From: an uncultured Spartobacteria bacterium
GTDB taxonomy: Bacteria; Verrucomicrobiota; Verrucomicrobiia; Chthoniobacterales; Chthoniobacteraceae
Assembly (NCBI GenBank): GCA_903919125.1
Contig: CAIXGS010000045.1
Location: 1-64,000, forward strand
Length of the DNA: 64,000 bases
Direction of reading: 5' to 3'
Both the position numbers and the translations under genes were made by a program. Within the stretch, counting starts at the first letter, position 1; the number at the start of each line of letters is the position of its first letter. The notes under the pieces were generated by a model. It had not been told where the DNA came from and did no database searches. It worked only from the letters and a program-made list of their open reading frames with translations. This document shows positions 28,161-39,200 of the stretch, piece by piece.

Positions 28161-30551
28161 CTAAAACCTCGATATAAGCATTTTAGCTGCATTTTTTAAT
28201 TCAATCCAGCGCTCCCAATCATAATCCGGCGCGTGAACGATATGCCGCAAGATGCTGCGCCACTCCAGAAGGGCACGCTCGATGTCTCCCATCCGAAGCG
28301 TCTCACTCAACCACTGTTGTTTCGGTAATCCCAGCTGCTCAATTCCTCGTACGGCCTCGCTCGCGCCCGCGCCGTAATCCGCAGGTGTGCCCATTTGCAG
28401 GTAATGATCGTAGTCCGCGTTACGATACGTGCGTTGACATACGGCAGCGAGACGCCCGGCACTTAGCGCTCCCTCCTGCGCAAAGCGTGGGCCGCCGCGC
28501 AAATCGGCGACATCAAAGAGCAGATCCTCAACGGCGTAATTAGCGTCTTCCAGAGCTGCAGCTACCGCAAGTCCCTCTCCATGTTGAAAGAAGGAGAATA
28601 GGATACCCCGACGCGTCGGTGTACCGTCGGACTCGATCAAGCCCAGTTCGCGCCAAGCCATCGCTGCCGATGGTGTAATCGCAACGCTAGAACACCAGTC
28701 TCTCTGCGAACACTCAGCGCACTCAGCGGGTTCGATTCGACGCAATGGGGGATCTACCAAGGTACGGCCAGCAGAATCCATAAATGCTTTTAGCGGCACT
28801 TCTCCAAAGCTGAGCTGCACAAAAAGCTGCTCGCCTCGAGGCACCAGCGCGATCGCAACCCCGCCTCCAGTCAACCCCTCAAGCTTTTTTAGTACAACGC
28901 CTTCCAATTCCTCAGCTGACACCTCCCTACACATAAGCGCCTGCCTCAGCTTAGGCGAAAGAACCAACACTCCCCCTGCCCCGCGCTGCCCGAGATGCAT
29001 TTCCCTACCATAGCGCTTTAACGGACCGGGCAGACGACAAACCGGGCCCTTCCCAAACTTCTGCATCCGGTCGGCGACACTCTCCGCGCGCACCCAACGA
29101 CCGCTTATTACCGCAGCATCATCGCCTTTTTTAGCCGCATCGCCATCGCCAAGTAGCACCCAGCAATCCGATAGTTTTGATTCCGTCGCTGGAGGTTGCG
29201 CTTCCCAAACAGCGTTACTTCCCCACATCTGTGCTCTGCCCCGGCGCAGGAACCGGGCACGCTCCGAATCCACCTTAAGACCGCACGGCATCTCACCCGT
29301 AGCGAGGGAATGCTCACAGCCAATGTGGACTGTAAGGGTGGAAAACAGTCTGGAATTCAGTCGAAGTGCACTTTCAAAAGATGGGAGGCCACGCAGCGCA
29401 GCGTGATGCATGACAGCGAGCAACGTTGGCCAATCTAGATGATTACTACGGCGCAGAGGCAAGGGTTGGGCGTCGCAAAGTCTCGGGGGATGCTGCGACA
29501 CCAACGCGTATCCCGTCTCGTCGAGTCCGCGCCGACCAGCACGCCCAAACATCTGCAACAGCTCCGCCGAACTCACTTTACGCTCAAACGCTCCTACCAA
29601 ATAGGTCGTGCCGGAAACGGCAACAGACCGCATGGAAAAGTTGATGCCAGCGGCGAGCCCCATCGTTGCGACCACCACCCGCAACTGCCCAGCCTTCGCG
29701 AGAGGTTCAACCAGTTGCGCGCGCTGCGCAAAAGAAAGACCGCTATGATGGTAGGCCACTCGCATTCGCAGTAACTTTGTCAGGTTGCGTCCGGCGAGTT
29801 GAACTTGGACATCGGTGAGATGAAGCGGTGCGCATGGAGGAAGTGCCGCGGCGATATCCCCAGCTAGCTGCTCGGCAGACTTGCGTCTCGGAGCAAAGAG
29901 CAGAACGGGCCCCAGATCCTCGGCCAACGCGTTGCGGATCATCCGAGGCCACCAGGAACGGACAGCCGCGGGCGATCGGTCTGAGAGGGAGGGCAAGTCG
30001 ACTTCCTCCAATGGCACCGGCCTTTCGTGATGGGAAATAAGCCGCGCCTGACGACCGATGCGATGAAGCCAATCCACGATCTCCTGAGGATTCGCGACGG
30101 AACCGCTCAGCAAAAGCAGTTGAGTTGACTCTGGAGCGAGCGCGATCGAAAGCTCGTAATGCACACCGCGTACTGGGTCGGCAAGCATCTGATATTCGTC
30201 GATCACGAGCAGGCGCGGGCCGTTTCCAGAAAGTAGGCAAGCACGCTGAGTTTCAAGCGTGGCCACGACCACCTTTCTATCGAGGCCCTCGGCTAGATCG
30301 CCCGTGGCAATCCCCACGTCCCAGCCGCGCTTTTTCCACTCCGCGAGCTTGTCGTTTGCAAGAGCCCGAGTGGGCACGGTGAACACTGCGCGCCCCTTTA
30401 TAGAGTTGTATAAAAGCTCGAAAATGAACGTTTTACCCGCACCAGTTGGCGCGTGTACCACAACATCCAAGCCCTCGCGCAAAGCTTTCACAGCCTGCTG
30501 TTGCCAGAGGTCCGGAATGGAAATTGACTGCGAAAGAACGGAGGCAAGCAC
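28161..30551 (-). CDS. Ski2-like DExH helicase with C-terminal cysteine cluster
   Basis: A 796-residue superfamily 2 helicase with a GTG start. Motif I is APTGAGKT at 34-41, motif Ia VPTRALAND near 59-67, motif II DEYQ at 118-121, motif III SGS, and motif VI QMFGRAGRRG. The arrangement resembles Ski2/Hel308/Brr2-type helicases that unwind RNA or DNA. After the RecA-like domains is a poorly assigned region with CAECSQRDWC (CxxCxxxxxC, nucleotides about 28690-28725), a spacing found at the iron-sulfur site of Cas4 and AddB proteins. No nuclease motif is evident. It lies 57 bp downstream of mutY on the same strand, so a role in DNA repair is a reasonable guess. Confidence 0.8.
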   Translation of the reverse strand: MLASVLSQSISIPDLWQQQAVKALREGLDVVVHAPTGAGKTFIFELLYNSIKGRAVFTVPTRALANDKLAEWKKRGWDVGIATGDLAEGLDRKVVVATLETQRACLLSGNGPRLLVIDEYQMLADPVRGVHYELSIALAPESTQLLLLSGSVANPQEIVDWLHRIGRQARLISHHERPVPLEEVDLPSLSDRSPAAVRSWWPRMIRNALAEDLGPVLLFAPRRKSAEQLAGDIAAALPPCAPLHLTDVQVQLAGRNLTKLLRMRVAYHHSGLSFAQRAQLVEPLAKAGQLRVVVATMGLAAGINFSMRSVAVSGTTYLVGAFERKVSSAELLQMFGRAGRRGLDETGYALVSQHPPRLCDAQPLPLRRSNHLDWPTLLAVMHHAALRGLPSFESALRLNSRLFSTLTVHIGCEHSLATGEMPCGLKVDSERARFLRRGRAQMWGSNAVWEAQPPATESKLSDCWVLLGDGDAAKKGDDAAVISGRWVRAESVADRMQKFGKGPVCRLPGPLKRYGREMHLGQRGAGGVLVLSPKLRQALMCREVSAEELEGVVLKKLEGLTGGGVAIALVPRGEQLFVQLSFGEVPLKAFMDSAGRTLVDPPLRRIEPAECAECSQRDWCSSVAITPSAAMAWRELGLIESDGTPTRRGILFSFFQHGEGLAVAAALEDANYAVEDLLFDVADLRGGPRFAQEGALSAGRLAAVCQRTYRNADYDHYLQMGTPADYGAGASEAVRGIEQLGLPKQQWLSETLRMGDIERALLEWRSILRHIVHAPDYDWERWIELKNAAKMLISRF

Positions 30552-30608
30552 GGAAGGAGTGGCGTATGAAACAAAGCGCTCACCTTCCGAAGAAGAGGAT
30601 CGCTCCTG

Positions 30609-31655
30609 CTACGATAAGGCGGCCTTCCCGCTATTCAAGAGGACTTGTAGCGCCTTACGATGCGCCGTAGGCAGGGCAGTATCAGCAATCACCGAATCCC
30701 GCGTAAACCAGCGCTGGCTCTCCCCCAGAGGCTCGGGAGCCGGCGCCTCAAAGATGCGCAACGTTACTTTGTGATGGGTAAACGGATAAACCGTCTCGAA
30801 CAAAACAGGTCCCGTTCCCGCTTCCTGAAGAGGAGGTAACTTCCACATGCCACCGGCGCGCCGCCCGTGCTGCTGTTCCAAAAGAACTTCTGAGTCCCTC
30901 ACGATCCAGGCTGCCCATTCATCCATTTTTACAGTCGCGCGCCGCGGCCCCTTCCTCGGCAATTGCCCAGGTTCAACCGCTGCGCAGTCCCTTTGGATCG
31001 GACATTCCAGACACCTAGGATTTTTCGCGACACATACGAGGGCACCCAACTCCATCAGTGCGGAAGTATGAAGGCGACCTCCTCCTGCGGCGGGAAGTAA
31101 ATCATTGGCGAGGCGCCAGATGTGTCGGGTGCCTTTGGGAGTGTCCACCGGCAATTGATAATTTGCCACACGTGAAAGTACGCGAGCGATGTTGGCATCC
31201 ACAGCAGCCTCGGCCCGATCAAAAGCGAAACTTGCAATGGCACCTGCGGAGTACGCACCGACGCCGGGGAGCGTTTTTAAAAGGGCAGGATCCGAGGGAA
31301 TGCGTCCTTGAAATTGCTCCATCACCACTTGGGCCGCCCTCTGTAAGTTTCTTGCACGCGAGTAGTAACCAAGCCCCTGCCACAGATGTAGGACTGTCGA
31401 CTCCGGTGCGGCCGCTAAATCTGCGAGCTGCGGAAGCGCCTCCATCCAGCGCAAGAAGTACGGAATCACCGTCACCACCTGCGTCTGTTGCAGCATGAAC
31501 TCGGAAACTAAAACAGCGTACGGAGACGGATTTTCACGCCACGGCAATTCTCGTCCCGTGACCAAAAACCAATCCGCTAATCTTGACCGGATGCCCTCAG
31601 CAACAGAAGGCTCAAACCCGCAGTCCGAGTCAGACAACTCCTGAGTGACGCTCAT
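30609..31655 (-). CDS. mutY: A/G-specific adenine glycosylase
   Basis: A 348-residue base-excision repair enzyme that removes adenine mispaired with 8-oxoguanine. The helix-hairpin-helix is LPGVGAYSAGA at 129-139, the catalytic acids are E52 (SEFMLQQT) and D153 (VDANIARVL), and the 4Fe-4S cluster is bound by C208, C215, C218 and C224. The C-terminal NUDIX-like domain that reads 8-oxoguanine follows from about residue 240. Full length for MutY. It precedes the Ski2-like helicase gene with a 57-bp gap. Confidence 0.95.
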   Translation of the reverse strand: MSVTQELSDSDCGFEPSVAEGIRSRLADWFLVTGRELPWRENPSPYAVLVSEFMLQQTQVVTVIPYFLRWMEALPQLADLAAAPESTVLHLWQGLGYYSRARNLQRAAQVVMEQFQGRIPSDPALLKTLPGVGAYSAGAIASFAFDRAEAAVDANIARVLSRVANYQLPVDTPKGTRHIWRLANDLLPAAGGGRLHTSALMELGALVCVAKNPRCLECPIQRDCAAVEPGQLPRKGPRRATVKMDEWAAWIVRDSEVLLEQQHGRRAGGMWKLPPLQEAGTGPVLFETVYPFTHHKVTLRIFEAPAPEPLGESQRWFTRDSVIADTALPTAHRKALQVLLNSGKAALS

Positions 31656-31673
31656 GCACCGGACGTTACCCCC

Positions 31674-32480
31674 TTAACGGATGGGCGAAAAGTCTGTAGC
31701 TTTCAGGTAGATAGACTTAACGCCTTCGGGCTGTGGGAGCGTCAGAGCACCACCTGTTTCACTCGCAGCTTTTGCCGCAATCCACTCGGGGTCGGCGCGG
31801 AAAGTATCAAAGGATTTGAGGCCGGCTTCTTTACTGGGATGACTCAAAATATAAATGAGAGTCCGTGAATCGGCAGGCTCTTTGTCCGGTGCTGGAGTCC
31901 AATATCCGATGTGTGTCATCCCATGACGCGTAAAGAGTTTGAGAGTATGATCGCGAAAACGGCTATTGAGAGCGCTTAGCTTTCCTTCGGGCGTTGTGTA
32001 AGTCCGCAGCTCAAAGACACGCTCAGAAGCGTCTTTTGTGGGTTGAATCAGTGGCGAATAATCGGTGGCGCTGAGGAAGATAGAGGTCGGCGGCTTAGCG
32101 AGGATTTTACCATTGAACTCGCTGGCCTGACGCGCGATTTGCCAATCTGGATCCTTGCCAAATGCCGCCCAAGATTTTGGAGCATCAGCACGGCTCTTGT
32201 GCGCGATGATGTAGATGAGCGTGTTGTCTGCACCGTCGGCGGCCTCGATTGGCACCCAGTAGCCGATATTTTCCATGCCATGCTTTTCAAAGAGTTGGCA
32301 AGTGTGGTTACGAAAACGGTTGAGCAAATCGGGCAGTTTACCTTCGTTGGTGACGTAAGTGCGCAGCTCAAAAACGCGCTCATCAGTCGCCGCGAAAGCG
32401 GAGTTAGATTGGGAAAGAAGACACATGGCGGAAGCAAAAACGGAGCTCATCCAAAGGCGGCGTGTGATTTGAAGGTTCAT
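31674..32480 (-). CDS. Exported NIPSNAP-family protein
   Basis: A 268-residue protein. The ATG at 32478-32480 gives an export signal with paired arginines (MNLQITRRLWMSSVFASAM) ending near AFA; a frame 16 codons longer exists. Two NIPSNAP (dimeric alpha-beta barrel) domains follow in tandem, beginning ERVFELRTYVTNEGK and ERVFELRTYTTPEGK, each with an HGMxxIGYW motif. The molecular role of bacterial NIPSNAP proteins is not known; the fold is shared with small monooxygenases. It lies 78 bp downstream of the GH63-like gene on the same strand. Confidence 0.9.
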   Translation of the reverse strand: MNLQITRRLWMSSVFASAMCLLSQSNSAFAATDERVFELRTYVTNEGKLPDLLNRFRNHTCQLFEKHGMENIGYWVPIEAADGADNTLIYIIAHKSRADAPKSWAAFGKDPDWQIARQASEFNGKILAKPPTSIFLSATDYSPLIQPTKDASERVFELRTYTTPEGKLSALNSRFRDHTLKLFTRHGMTHIGYWTPAPDKEPADSRTLIYILSHPSKEAGLKSFDTFRADPEWIAAKAASETGGALTLPQPEGVKSIYLKATDFSPIR

Positions 32481-32558
32481 TTTAGGATTAGTGGTAGGAG
32501 AATTAGTGAGGACAATAACGGGCGACATCTAGGCGAGTTAGGGCAGTTTGAGAGAGTC

Positions 32559-35228
32559 TCATTTATCGGACTGGTCGCGCCCCAAAACACCGAGGCAGCG
32601 GGTGACCAAGGAAGTCCAGCCGGTCTGATGGCTGGCTCCCAGCCCCTGGCCATGGTCGCCGTGAAAATATTCGTGAAACTGAACGTGATCCCGCCAGTGC
32701 GGATCGTTGGCGTGAGGATGACTCTCACCCAAACACGGGCGCTGCCCCTTTTCGTCCAACGTGAAAATCGAGGACAAGCGCCGGGCCAATTCATGAGATA
32801 CCTGCCTCAGGTTCACCCAATTACCCGAATGCGTGGGAAGTTCGACCTTGAAACTGTCCCCGTAAAAATGGTGGTAACGCTCCAAGGCCTCCACTAACAA
32901 GTAGTTGATAGGAAACCAGATGGGGCCTCTCCAATTAGAGTTCCCACCGAAAAGACCACTCTGAGATTCACCGGGTTCGTAGGAAATAGAATAGTACGTT
33001 CCATTGAGCGAAATGCCGTACGGCTCTCGGGCATGGACTCGGGAAAGCGACCGAACGCCGTGGGGCGAAAGGAATTCGTCCTCGTCCAGAATATAGCTCA
33101 AAACCCGTTGAAGCCGTTCACGGGAAGGGACGGAGAGGAGGCGCAGCATGCGTGCGTCGTCGCCCATTTGTTCGGTCATACAGGAGACGTGACGCCCGAG
33201 GTCGGGACGGTTTTTGAGGAACCATTCCATCCGGGACTTAAACCCCGGTAGACGATCAATCACCCTTTGATCAAGCACTTCGACGGCGAGCAAAGGAATG
33301 ACGCCGACGACCGAACGAGTCCGCATCGGAGTGGAGCCGTGTTTTTCGATGAGCAGTTGGTCGTAGTAAAAACCGTCCCGCTCGTCCCAGAGACCATCGC
33401 TGCCGAGTGCGTTCATGGCGTCGACAATTTGGATAAAGTGCTCAAAAAACTTGGACGCGATATTCTCGTAAGCGGGCCGCTCTTGAGCTAGCTCCAAAGC
33501 CATGGAAAGCATTGAACCACAGTAAAATGCCATCCATGCGGTGCCGTCAGCCTGAGCCAGTGAGTGGCCGCAAGGCAGAGGTTTGGAGCGGTCAAAAAGT
33601 CCGATGTTGTCCAACCCCAGAAAGCCACCGGCGAAGATGTGTTTCCCATCCACATCCTTGCGATTGACCCACCAAGTGAAATTCACCAGCAGCTTTTGGA
33701 AGCAGCGCTCGAGGAAATCTAAATCGCGCTTCAGCTTGGTGCCAGACATCTTATACACCCTCCAACAAGCCCATGCGTGGACCGGCGGGTTCACATCACC
33801 AAAGTTCCATTCGTAGGCAGGGATCTGTCCACTTGGGTGCATGTACCACTCGCGCAGGATTAACTCCAACTGCCCCTTGGCAAACTCAGGATCCACTTTC
33901 GCCATGGGGATCATGTGGAAAGCAAGATCCCATGCCGCAAACCAAGGGTACTCCCACTTATCCGGCATCGAGAGAATGTCGCTGGCGTGAAAATGCTGCC
34001 AATCCCCGTTGCGCACGTCTCCGCGCCCAGTGGGAGGCGCCGGTTGATTTGGGTCGCCCTGCACCCAACTGGGCACAACAAAGTGATAGAACTGCTTGGA
34101 CCACAACAGTCCTGCGTAAGCCTGACGCGCGACAGAAACTTGGTCCTCAGTGAGCCGTGGAGAAATTAGCGCACCATAAAAAGCGTCGGCTTCCTGACGC
34201 CGCTTCTCCATCACCGCGTCAAAGGTGTCAAACGCGACCGTAGCCCCCAAATCCTCGGATTCTTTGGTTAAGCGCAGCCGTACCACGGCACTTCCGTGGG
34301 CTGGAATTTGAAGCTCAAAATGAGCGCCGAGCTTTGTTCCTACATCCTCGCGAACCGCAGAGGGCTGCTCCCAAATAATCGCGCGATGAAGGCCGTCCTT
34401 TACGAAACCTCCCTCGTTAGAGACTCCGTAAAGCGCCTCAGCATTGGTTTCGTTTTCAGTAAATAAAAGCGGCGCATCTTCTTCGATACGAAACAGAAAG
34501 CGCCCCAGCGTTTCATGTTCGGCCAACACCGTGCGCGCATCCAGCTTGCGCAAGGATGGTTTACGCTCCGTGGAACCGTGAGTGTCGCCCCAGCTCCACG
34601 TATTACGAAACCAGAGCTTTGGAAGCAACGTGAGCGGCGCCGCGTCCGAGCCACGATTTTCAATCGTAAAGCGAATCAAAAGATCCTCCGGACCGTCCTT
34701 TGCGTACTCGACGAAAACGTCAAAGTAACGATCGCCCTCAAATACTCCCGTATCGTGCAACTCAAACTCGGGGTCCAATTTACCGCGCCTTGCATTTTCG
34801 CGGATCAGCTGTTCGTAAGGAAAGGCTTGTTGCGGATACTTGTACAAGCCGCGCATATAAGAATGCGTGGGAGTCGAGTCCAAGTAATACCATTGCTCCT
34901 TGGCATCCTCCCCATGGTTGCCCTCCGGATTGGTCAAACCGAAAAGACGCTCTTTGAGAATCGGATCCTTTTTATTCCAAAGAGCCACGGCGAAGCAAAG
35001 CCTGCAACGGCGGTCCGTTAGCCCAAGCAAACCGTCATCCCCCCAGCGATAAGCCCGAGTTCGGGCGTGCTCGTGGGGGAAGTGCTCCCAGGCATCGCCA
35101 CCGCTTGAGTAGTCCTCCCGGACCGTACCCCATTGCCGCTCAGCAAGATAAGGCCCCCAACGATGCCAGTCTTCTTCTCGGGTAGCCGCTTTCTGAAGGC
35201 GTAGTTGTTCTGGCGTGTATTTAATCAT
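32559..35228 (-). CDS. GH63/MGH1-like glucosidase
   Basis: An 889-residue cytoplasmic glycoside hydrolase (no signal peptide). The N-terminal beta domain (about 1-330) includes ERLFGLTNPEGNHGEDAKE and the STPTHSYMRGLYKYPQ segment typical of this group. The (alpha/alpha)6 catalytic part contains AYEWNFGDVNPPVHAWA, NWRGPIWFPINY and FHEYFHGDHGQG near the end. GH63-type enzymes in bacteria act on mannosylglycerate, glucosylglycerate or short glucosides; the exact substrate is not clear. A NIPSNAP gene follows on the same strand and a DUF1080 gene precedes it by 32 bp, so the three may form an operon. Confidence 0.88.
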   Translation of the reverse strand: MIKYTPEQLRLQKAATREEDWHRWGPYLAERQWGTVREDYSSGGDAWEHFPHEHARTRAYRWGDDGLLGLTDRRCRLCFAVALWNKKDPILKERLFGLTNPEGNHGEDAKEQWYYLDSTPTHSYMRGLYKYPQQAFPYEQLIRENARRGKLDPEFELHDTGVFEGDRYFDVFVEYAKDGPEDLLIRFTIENRGSDAAPLTLLPKLWFRNTWSWGDTHGSTERKPSLRKLDARTVLAEHETLGRFLFRIEEDAPLLFTENETNAEALYGVSNEGGFVKDGLHRAIIWEQPSAVREDVGTKLGAHFELQIPAHGSAVVRLRLTKESEDLGATVAFDTFDAVMEKRRQEADAFYGALISPRLTEDQVSVARQAYAGLLWSKQFYHFVVPSWVQGDPNQPAPPTGRGDVRNGDWQHFHASDILSMPDKWEYPWFAAWDLAFHMIPMAKVDPEFAKGQLELILREWYMHPSGQIPAYEWNFGDVNPPVHAWACWRVYKMSGTKLKRDLDFLERCFQKLLVNFTWWVNRKDVDGKHIFAGGFLGLDNIGLFDRSKPLPCGHSLAQADGTAWMAFYCGSMLSMALELAQERPAYENIASKFFEHFIQIVDAMNALGSDGLWDERDGFYYDQLLIEKHGSTPMRTRSVVGVIPLLAVEVLDQRVIDRLPGFKSRMEWFLKNRPDLGRHVSCMTEQMGDDARMLRLLSVPSRERLQRVLSYILDEDEFLSPHGVRSLSRVHAREPYGISLNGTYYSISYEPGESQSGLFGGNSNWRGPIWFPINYLLVEALERYHHFYGDSFKVELPTHSGNWVNLRQVSHELARRLSSIFTLDEKGQRPCLGESHPHANDPHWRDHVQFHEYFHGDHGQGLGASHQTGWTSLVTRCLGVLGRDQSDK

Positions 35229-35260
35229 GGGGGTGGAAGGTAACCGCTTGTCCTAAAGGA

Positions 35261-35911
35261 TTATTCGGTCTCTTTGATTTGAATATGGCGGTATTCCATT
35301 GTCCCCCGATCCGCCTCTAGTCCGACAGGACCATCAGCAGGCAATTTTAGCGCTTCCTCCAACACCTCGCCGTTGCATGTGCAATGGGCAACATTGTCCT
35401 TCACGAGCACTTCAATCGTGTTCCAGTCCTGAGGCTTGTAATTTCCCAATTTGTAATACGGGCCCGCCACCCAATAGTCCCGGCACTGCAACTGCGGCTT
35501 GCGCAAAAAGATGCCGCTATCAGCGTTCACCGAAGCCCGAAACTCTAACTTGAGGTGAAAGTTCTTTGGGAAGGTTTGCACCGTCCATAACTGCCGGAGT
35601 CTCGGTCCGGCCGCCTGCGGGTGTACCGTCAAGATCCCGTCCCCTGCGGAATAACGCTCATCGGAGGCGACAGTTTTACCGTCAAAAACTTCGGCTGGGG
35701 TATAAGACCAACCGGAAAGGTCTTTGCCGTTGAAGAGAGAGGTAAATCCAGCGTCAGGGCGCCACTGGGTAGTGGATTCTGGACGGGGAACACCTTGGGC
35801 TGGTTGTGGATCCGCTGAGAACGCAGGCTGACCTAGGAGCAGGAGAGCAACCAGCAAGGTCGGGGCGGCAAATCGTTGAGCTTTCGCTTGGTAAGTGGGG
35901 GGAATGTGCAC
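35261..35911 (-). CDS. Secreted 3-keto-disaccharide hydrolase/DUF1080 protein
   Basis: A 216-residue protein of the DUF1080 (concanavalin-like) family. I start it at the GTG at 35909-35911, which leaves a normal signal peptide ending near AFSA; another GTG 66 bp upstream (35977) gives an over-long leader. Family signatures are FTSLFNGKDLSGW, DSGIFLRKP and NTIEVLVKDNVAHCTCNGE. Members bind or hydrolyse glycans, including 3-keto-glycosides. It is divergent from the metalloprotease gene and upstream of the GH63-like gene. Confidence 0.85.
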   Translation of the reverse strand: MHIPPTYQAKAQRFAAPTLLVALLLLGQPAFSADPQPAQGVPRPESTTQWRPDAGFTSLFNGKDLSGWSYTPAEVFDGKTVASDERYSAGDGILTVHPQAAGPRLRQLWTVQTFPKNFHLKLEFRASVNADSGIFLRKPQLQCRDYWVAGPYYKLGNYKPQDWNTIEVLVKDNVAHCTCNGEVLEEALKLPADGPVGLEADRGTMEYRHIQIKETE

Positions 35912-36208
35912 CCAGAATCGGTTATCTGAATGTCTGCATTTCGGCAATACGGATCCGGTGGCGCGGCGGCGAGACACGCATGCGCGAATAGAAACATTCT
36001 CACGCCAAACCCATACGCTCAGAAAAATCGGATTTCATCCCAAATTAACGGGTAAAATCGCCGCTAATCCCTTATAAACGGACTGAACGAAAGATCCGCT
36101 CCGAGTTGTCATGAACTGCAGAACTGCAATCCCCTGCTGTAGTACCTTGCAGGCCAAAACTGCTCCCGCTGCGCTTTTCACACCCCAAAAAAGCAACTCA
36201 GCTCCCCT

Positions 36209-39200
36209 ATGAAAAACCAGAACCCCAGTCGGCGTCGGTTCACTGTATGGCTAAGCCTCGCGAGCATCACGCTGGTCGCTGCAATTGGTACGGTAATTTT
36301 TCAGAGTCAAGCCCCAGAGAGTGCGTCTCCCCCAAATGGCTCAGCGCTCCAAACGCCCGAGCAAAAAGCGGGGAGTTTGGGAGATGCCGCAGGAAGAACG
36401 CCGAAAACAACCGCTTGGTTGGGAGCTCTGCAGGATGTCTTTAACGGGTTGGTGAACGGCGGGAATCCCTCCGGTTCATTCGCGAATACGACACGAGGAG
36501 GGCAGACGGCGGGCTCTGCGCCCACAGGTGGACGACGTTCGGTGCTTGCTATGAAAGTCGCACAAACGGGCGAAACCCTGCCTATCGCCGGACTGAACGC
36601 AGACGCCGACAAAGGGCGGGTCGTGAAGCTGGATCCGGTGAACGCGCGGGATTGGAGAAACCTGCAACAGGGCGACGAACTTGAGCTGCCTACGGCAAGC
36701 GGAGATTCGTTGAATGGAACCGTAAACGTGGTGCAGGAGGACAGCGGGTGGTCGCGCATCGGCGGGGAGTTGGCCGATGGAAAAGGAAGCTTCAGCCTGA
36801 GCACAAACGCAGAGGAGGTGTCTGGAATGATTCTGCTGCCAGAATTGGGCGTTGGATACAAAATCGGCATGGACGGAGCCGACGTGGTTTTGGTGGAAAG
36901 ACGCTTAAGCACGTTAGTGTGTTTCCCGGCAGTCACATCGACCAAGACTGCGGCGACTGACGGAGTAGCGCGCAAAGCGGTGGCGGCGGCCATCAGCGTC
37001 CCTGTGATCAACACGCGCCCTGGGGCAAAGGGGGTAATTTTCGTGGACTTCGATGGTGAATCCGTCACCGATCCCGTCTGGAACAACGGCCGTACCATCA
37101 ACGCAGCTCCGTCCACACTCACGAGCCAGCAGATGAGCGAAGCACTCGCGATTTCCGCTCAAGATTACGCGCCGTTTGATGTGACGTTGACCACAGACAG
37201 CGCGCTGTATGCTGCGACACCTGCCGGACGTAGAATGCACGTTGTCGTGACCCCCACGGACAGCGCAGCACCGGGTTCTGGGGGCGTTGCTTACGTGGAT
37301 TGCTGGAGCGGAGCAGGTCGGAGTTTCCGCTCCGATGTGGTGTGCTGGGTGTTCAATCAGTCCGTCAAGAGCGTCGCGGAATCCATTTCTCACGAGGTAG
37401 GGCATACGCTGGGATTGAGCCACGATGGGCAACTCGGGGGGAGCGAATACTATACCGGAAATGGCGGTAGCCTGACCACTCCCACCAGTTGGGCACCGAT
37501 CATGGGGGTTGGATATTCCCGAAATTTGGTCCAATGGAGCAAAGGTGAGTACACCCTCGCCAACAACACGGAGGATGACGTTGCGATTATCGCCCGAGCG
37601 TCCAACCAAGTCGGATTTATACAGGGCGAGCTTGCAAACATCTTGCAGGCGCTGCCCGTGAGCGGCGGGACGTTCGCTGCCGAGGGGCTACTCAGAACCG
37701 CGGACTCTGTGGACACGTTTCAATTCAGTACGGCGGGCGGTCAATTGGTTGCAACAGCCGGTCCTTCAGCACTAAACAGCGACCTAGACGTCAAGTTGGA
37801 GCTAACCGACCTTTCAGGAGCCACCCTGGCGTTGTCGGACCTGCCAGACTCACTAAGCGCATCGATCAACCGGACTTTGGCAGCAGGCACCTACAAACTA
37901 TCCGTGCGCGCAGCGGGCTCTGGAGTGAAACCCAGCGGTGGCTACGTAACCGGCTATTCGGCCTACGGTTCACTGGGACGCTATACGCTCAGTGGCAACC
38001 TGCAGGGGAGCGCGGTACTGCCTGTTTTCACCTCATCCCCCAACATTTCGGGTACGGCAGGAACACCTTTGAGCGCCAAGTTGGAAGTGAGCGCCGCCAC
38101 CTCTGTCACAATGGTCAGTAGCGTACTTCCCGCGGGGCTGACGTTTGACCTAAAAAGCCGCGTCCTCGGCGGCACGCCCCTTTTGGAAACTGGCACGGGT
38201 GCCGTTGGTAGCGCCTCCGGGCCGGGCCTATTGCGTCTGTCTGCGAGCAACTCCACGGGTACCGTCACGCAGGACTTTGTCATCACCATCGCCAAGGGAG
38301 GCTTGCCGCTGAGCGACGCCTTCCCCTCAAATTCCGGCACCCTAAGCAGCACTGCCGCTGCGCCTTGGACCGGCGTTAGCATGATTCGGGCGGATGGCAG
38401 CACTGGAACTGTCGCCCAAAGCGGTGCAATCGCCAACAACGGTTCGACCAGCCTGAACTTCGACTACACAGTCCCAGCCAATGTAGGCGCTTCCAATTCA
38501 GCGGCGAGCAGCGTGCTGACGTTTTATTGGAAAGCATCCACTGAACCCTTGAGCAATCGCAACCGTTTCGGCGACTTCGTGCAGTGCCAAGTCAACGGGC
38601 GAATCGCTACAGACGCAAATTCCGGGGAGTCGCTCTTCATTAGTGGCGAGACTGGGTGGATCAAGCAAACAGTTCGGCTGCGCGGCGGAGGCACGCAGCG
38701 GGTGACGTTTACCTACGCAAAGGACGCTAGCCTTTCCAAGGGCCAAGATCGTGTCTGGGTGTATGCCACGACCATCGGGCAGCCTCCGGTATTCACGCTC
38801 CAGCCGTCTTCGGTGCGCTTGAGTTCGGGTTCCAGCGCATTCACTTTGACCACGGCGGTCAGCGGCGCGGAGTCGCTGACGTGGAAGAAGGATTTTGCGA
38901 CTCTCGCAAACGGAACTTCCGCCAGCGGGAGCACCATTACGGGGGCCAGCACCCAGAGCCTTTCGGTGAGCAATAGCTCGGGCGCAGATGCGGGGTATTA
39001 CTGGCTGGAAGCAAAAAACGCGTTCGGCTCGGTCATTTGCAATCCGGTGGAGGTCTCAATCGCCGCGCTTCCGGTTTTCACCCAACAACCGGCGGTGCCC
39101 GCTGGCCTAAAACTGGGAGACACACTGACTCTCAGCGCGATGGTTTCGGGGGGAACGCCGCTCCTCTACCAATGGAGTAAGGACGGACGCCCCTTGCGCG

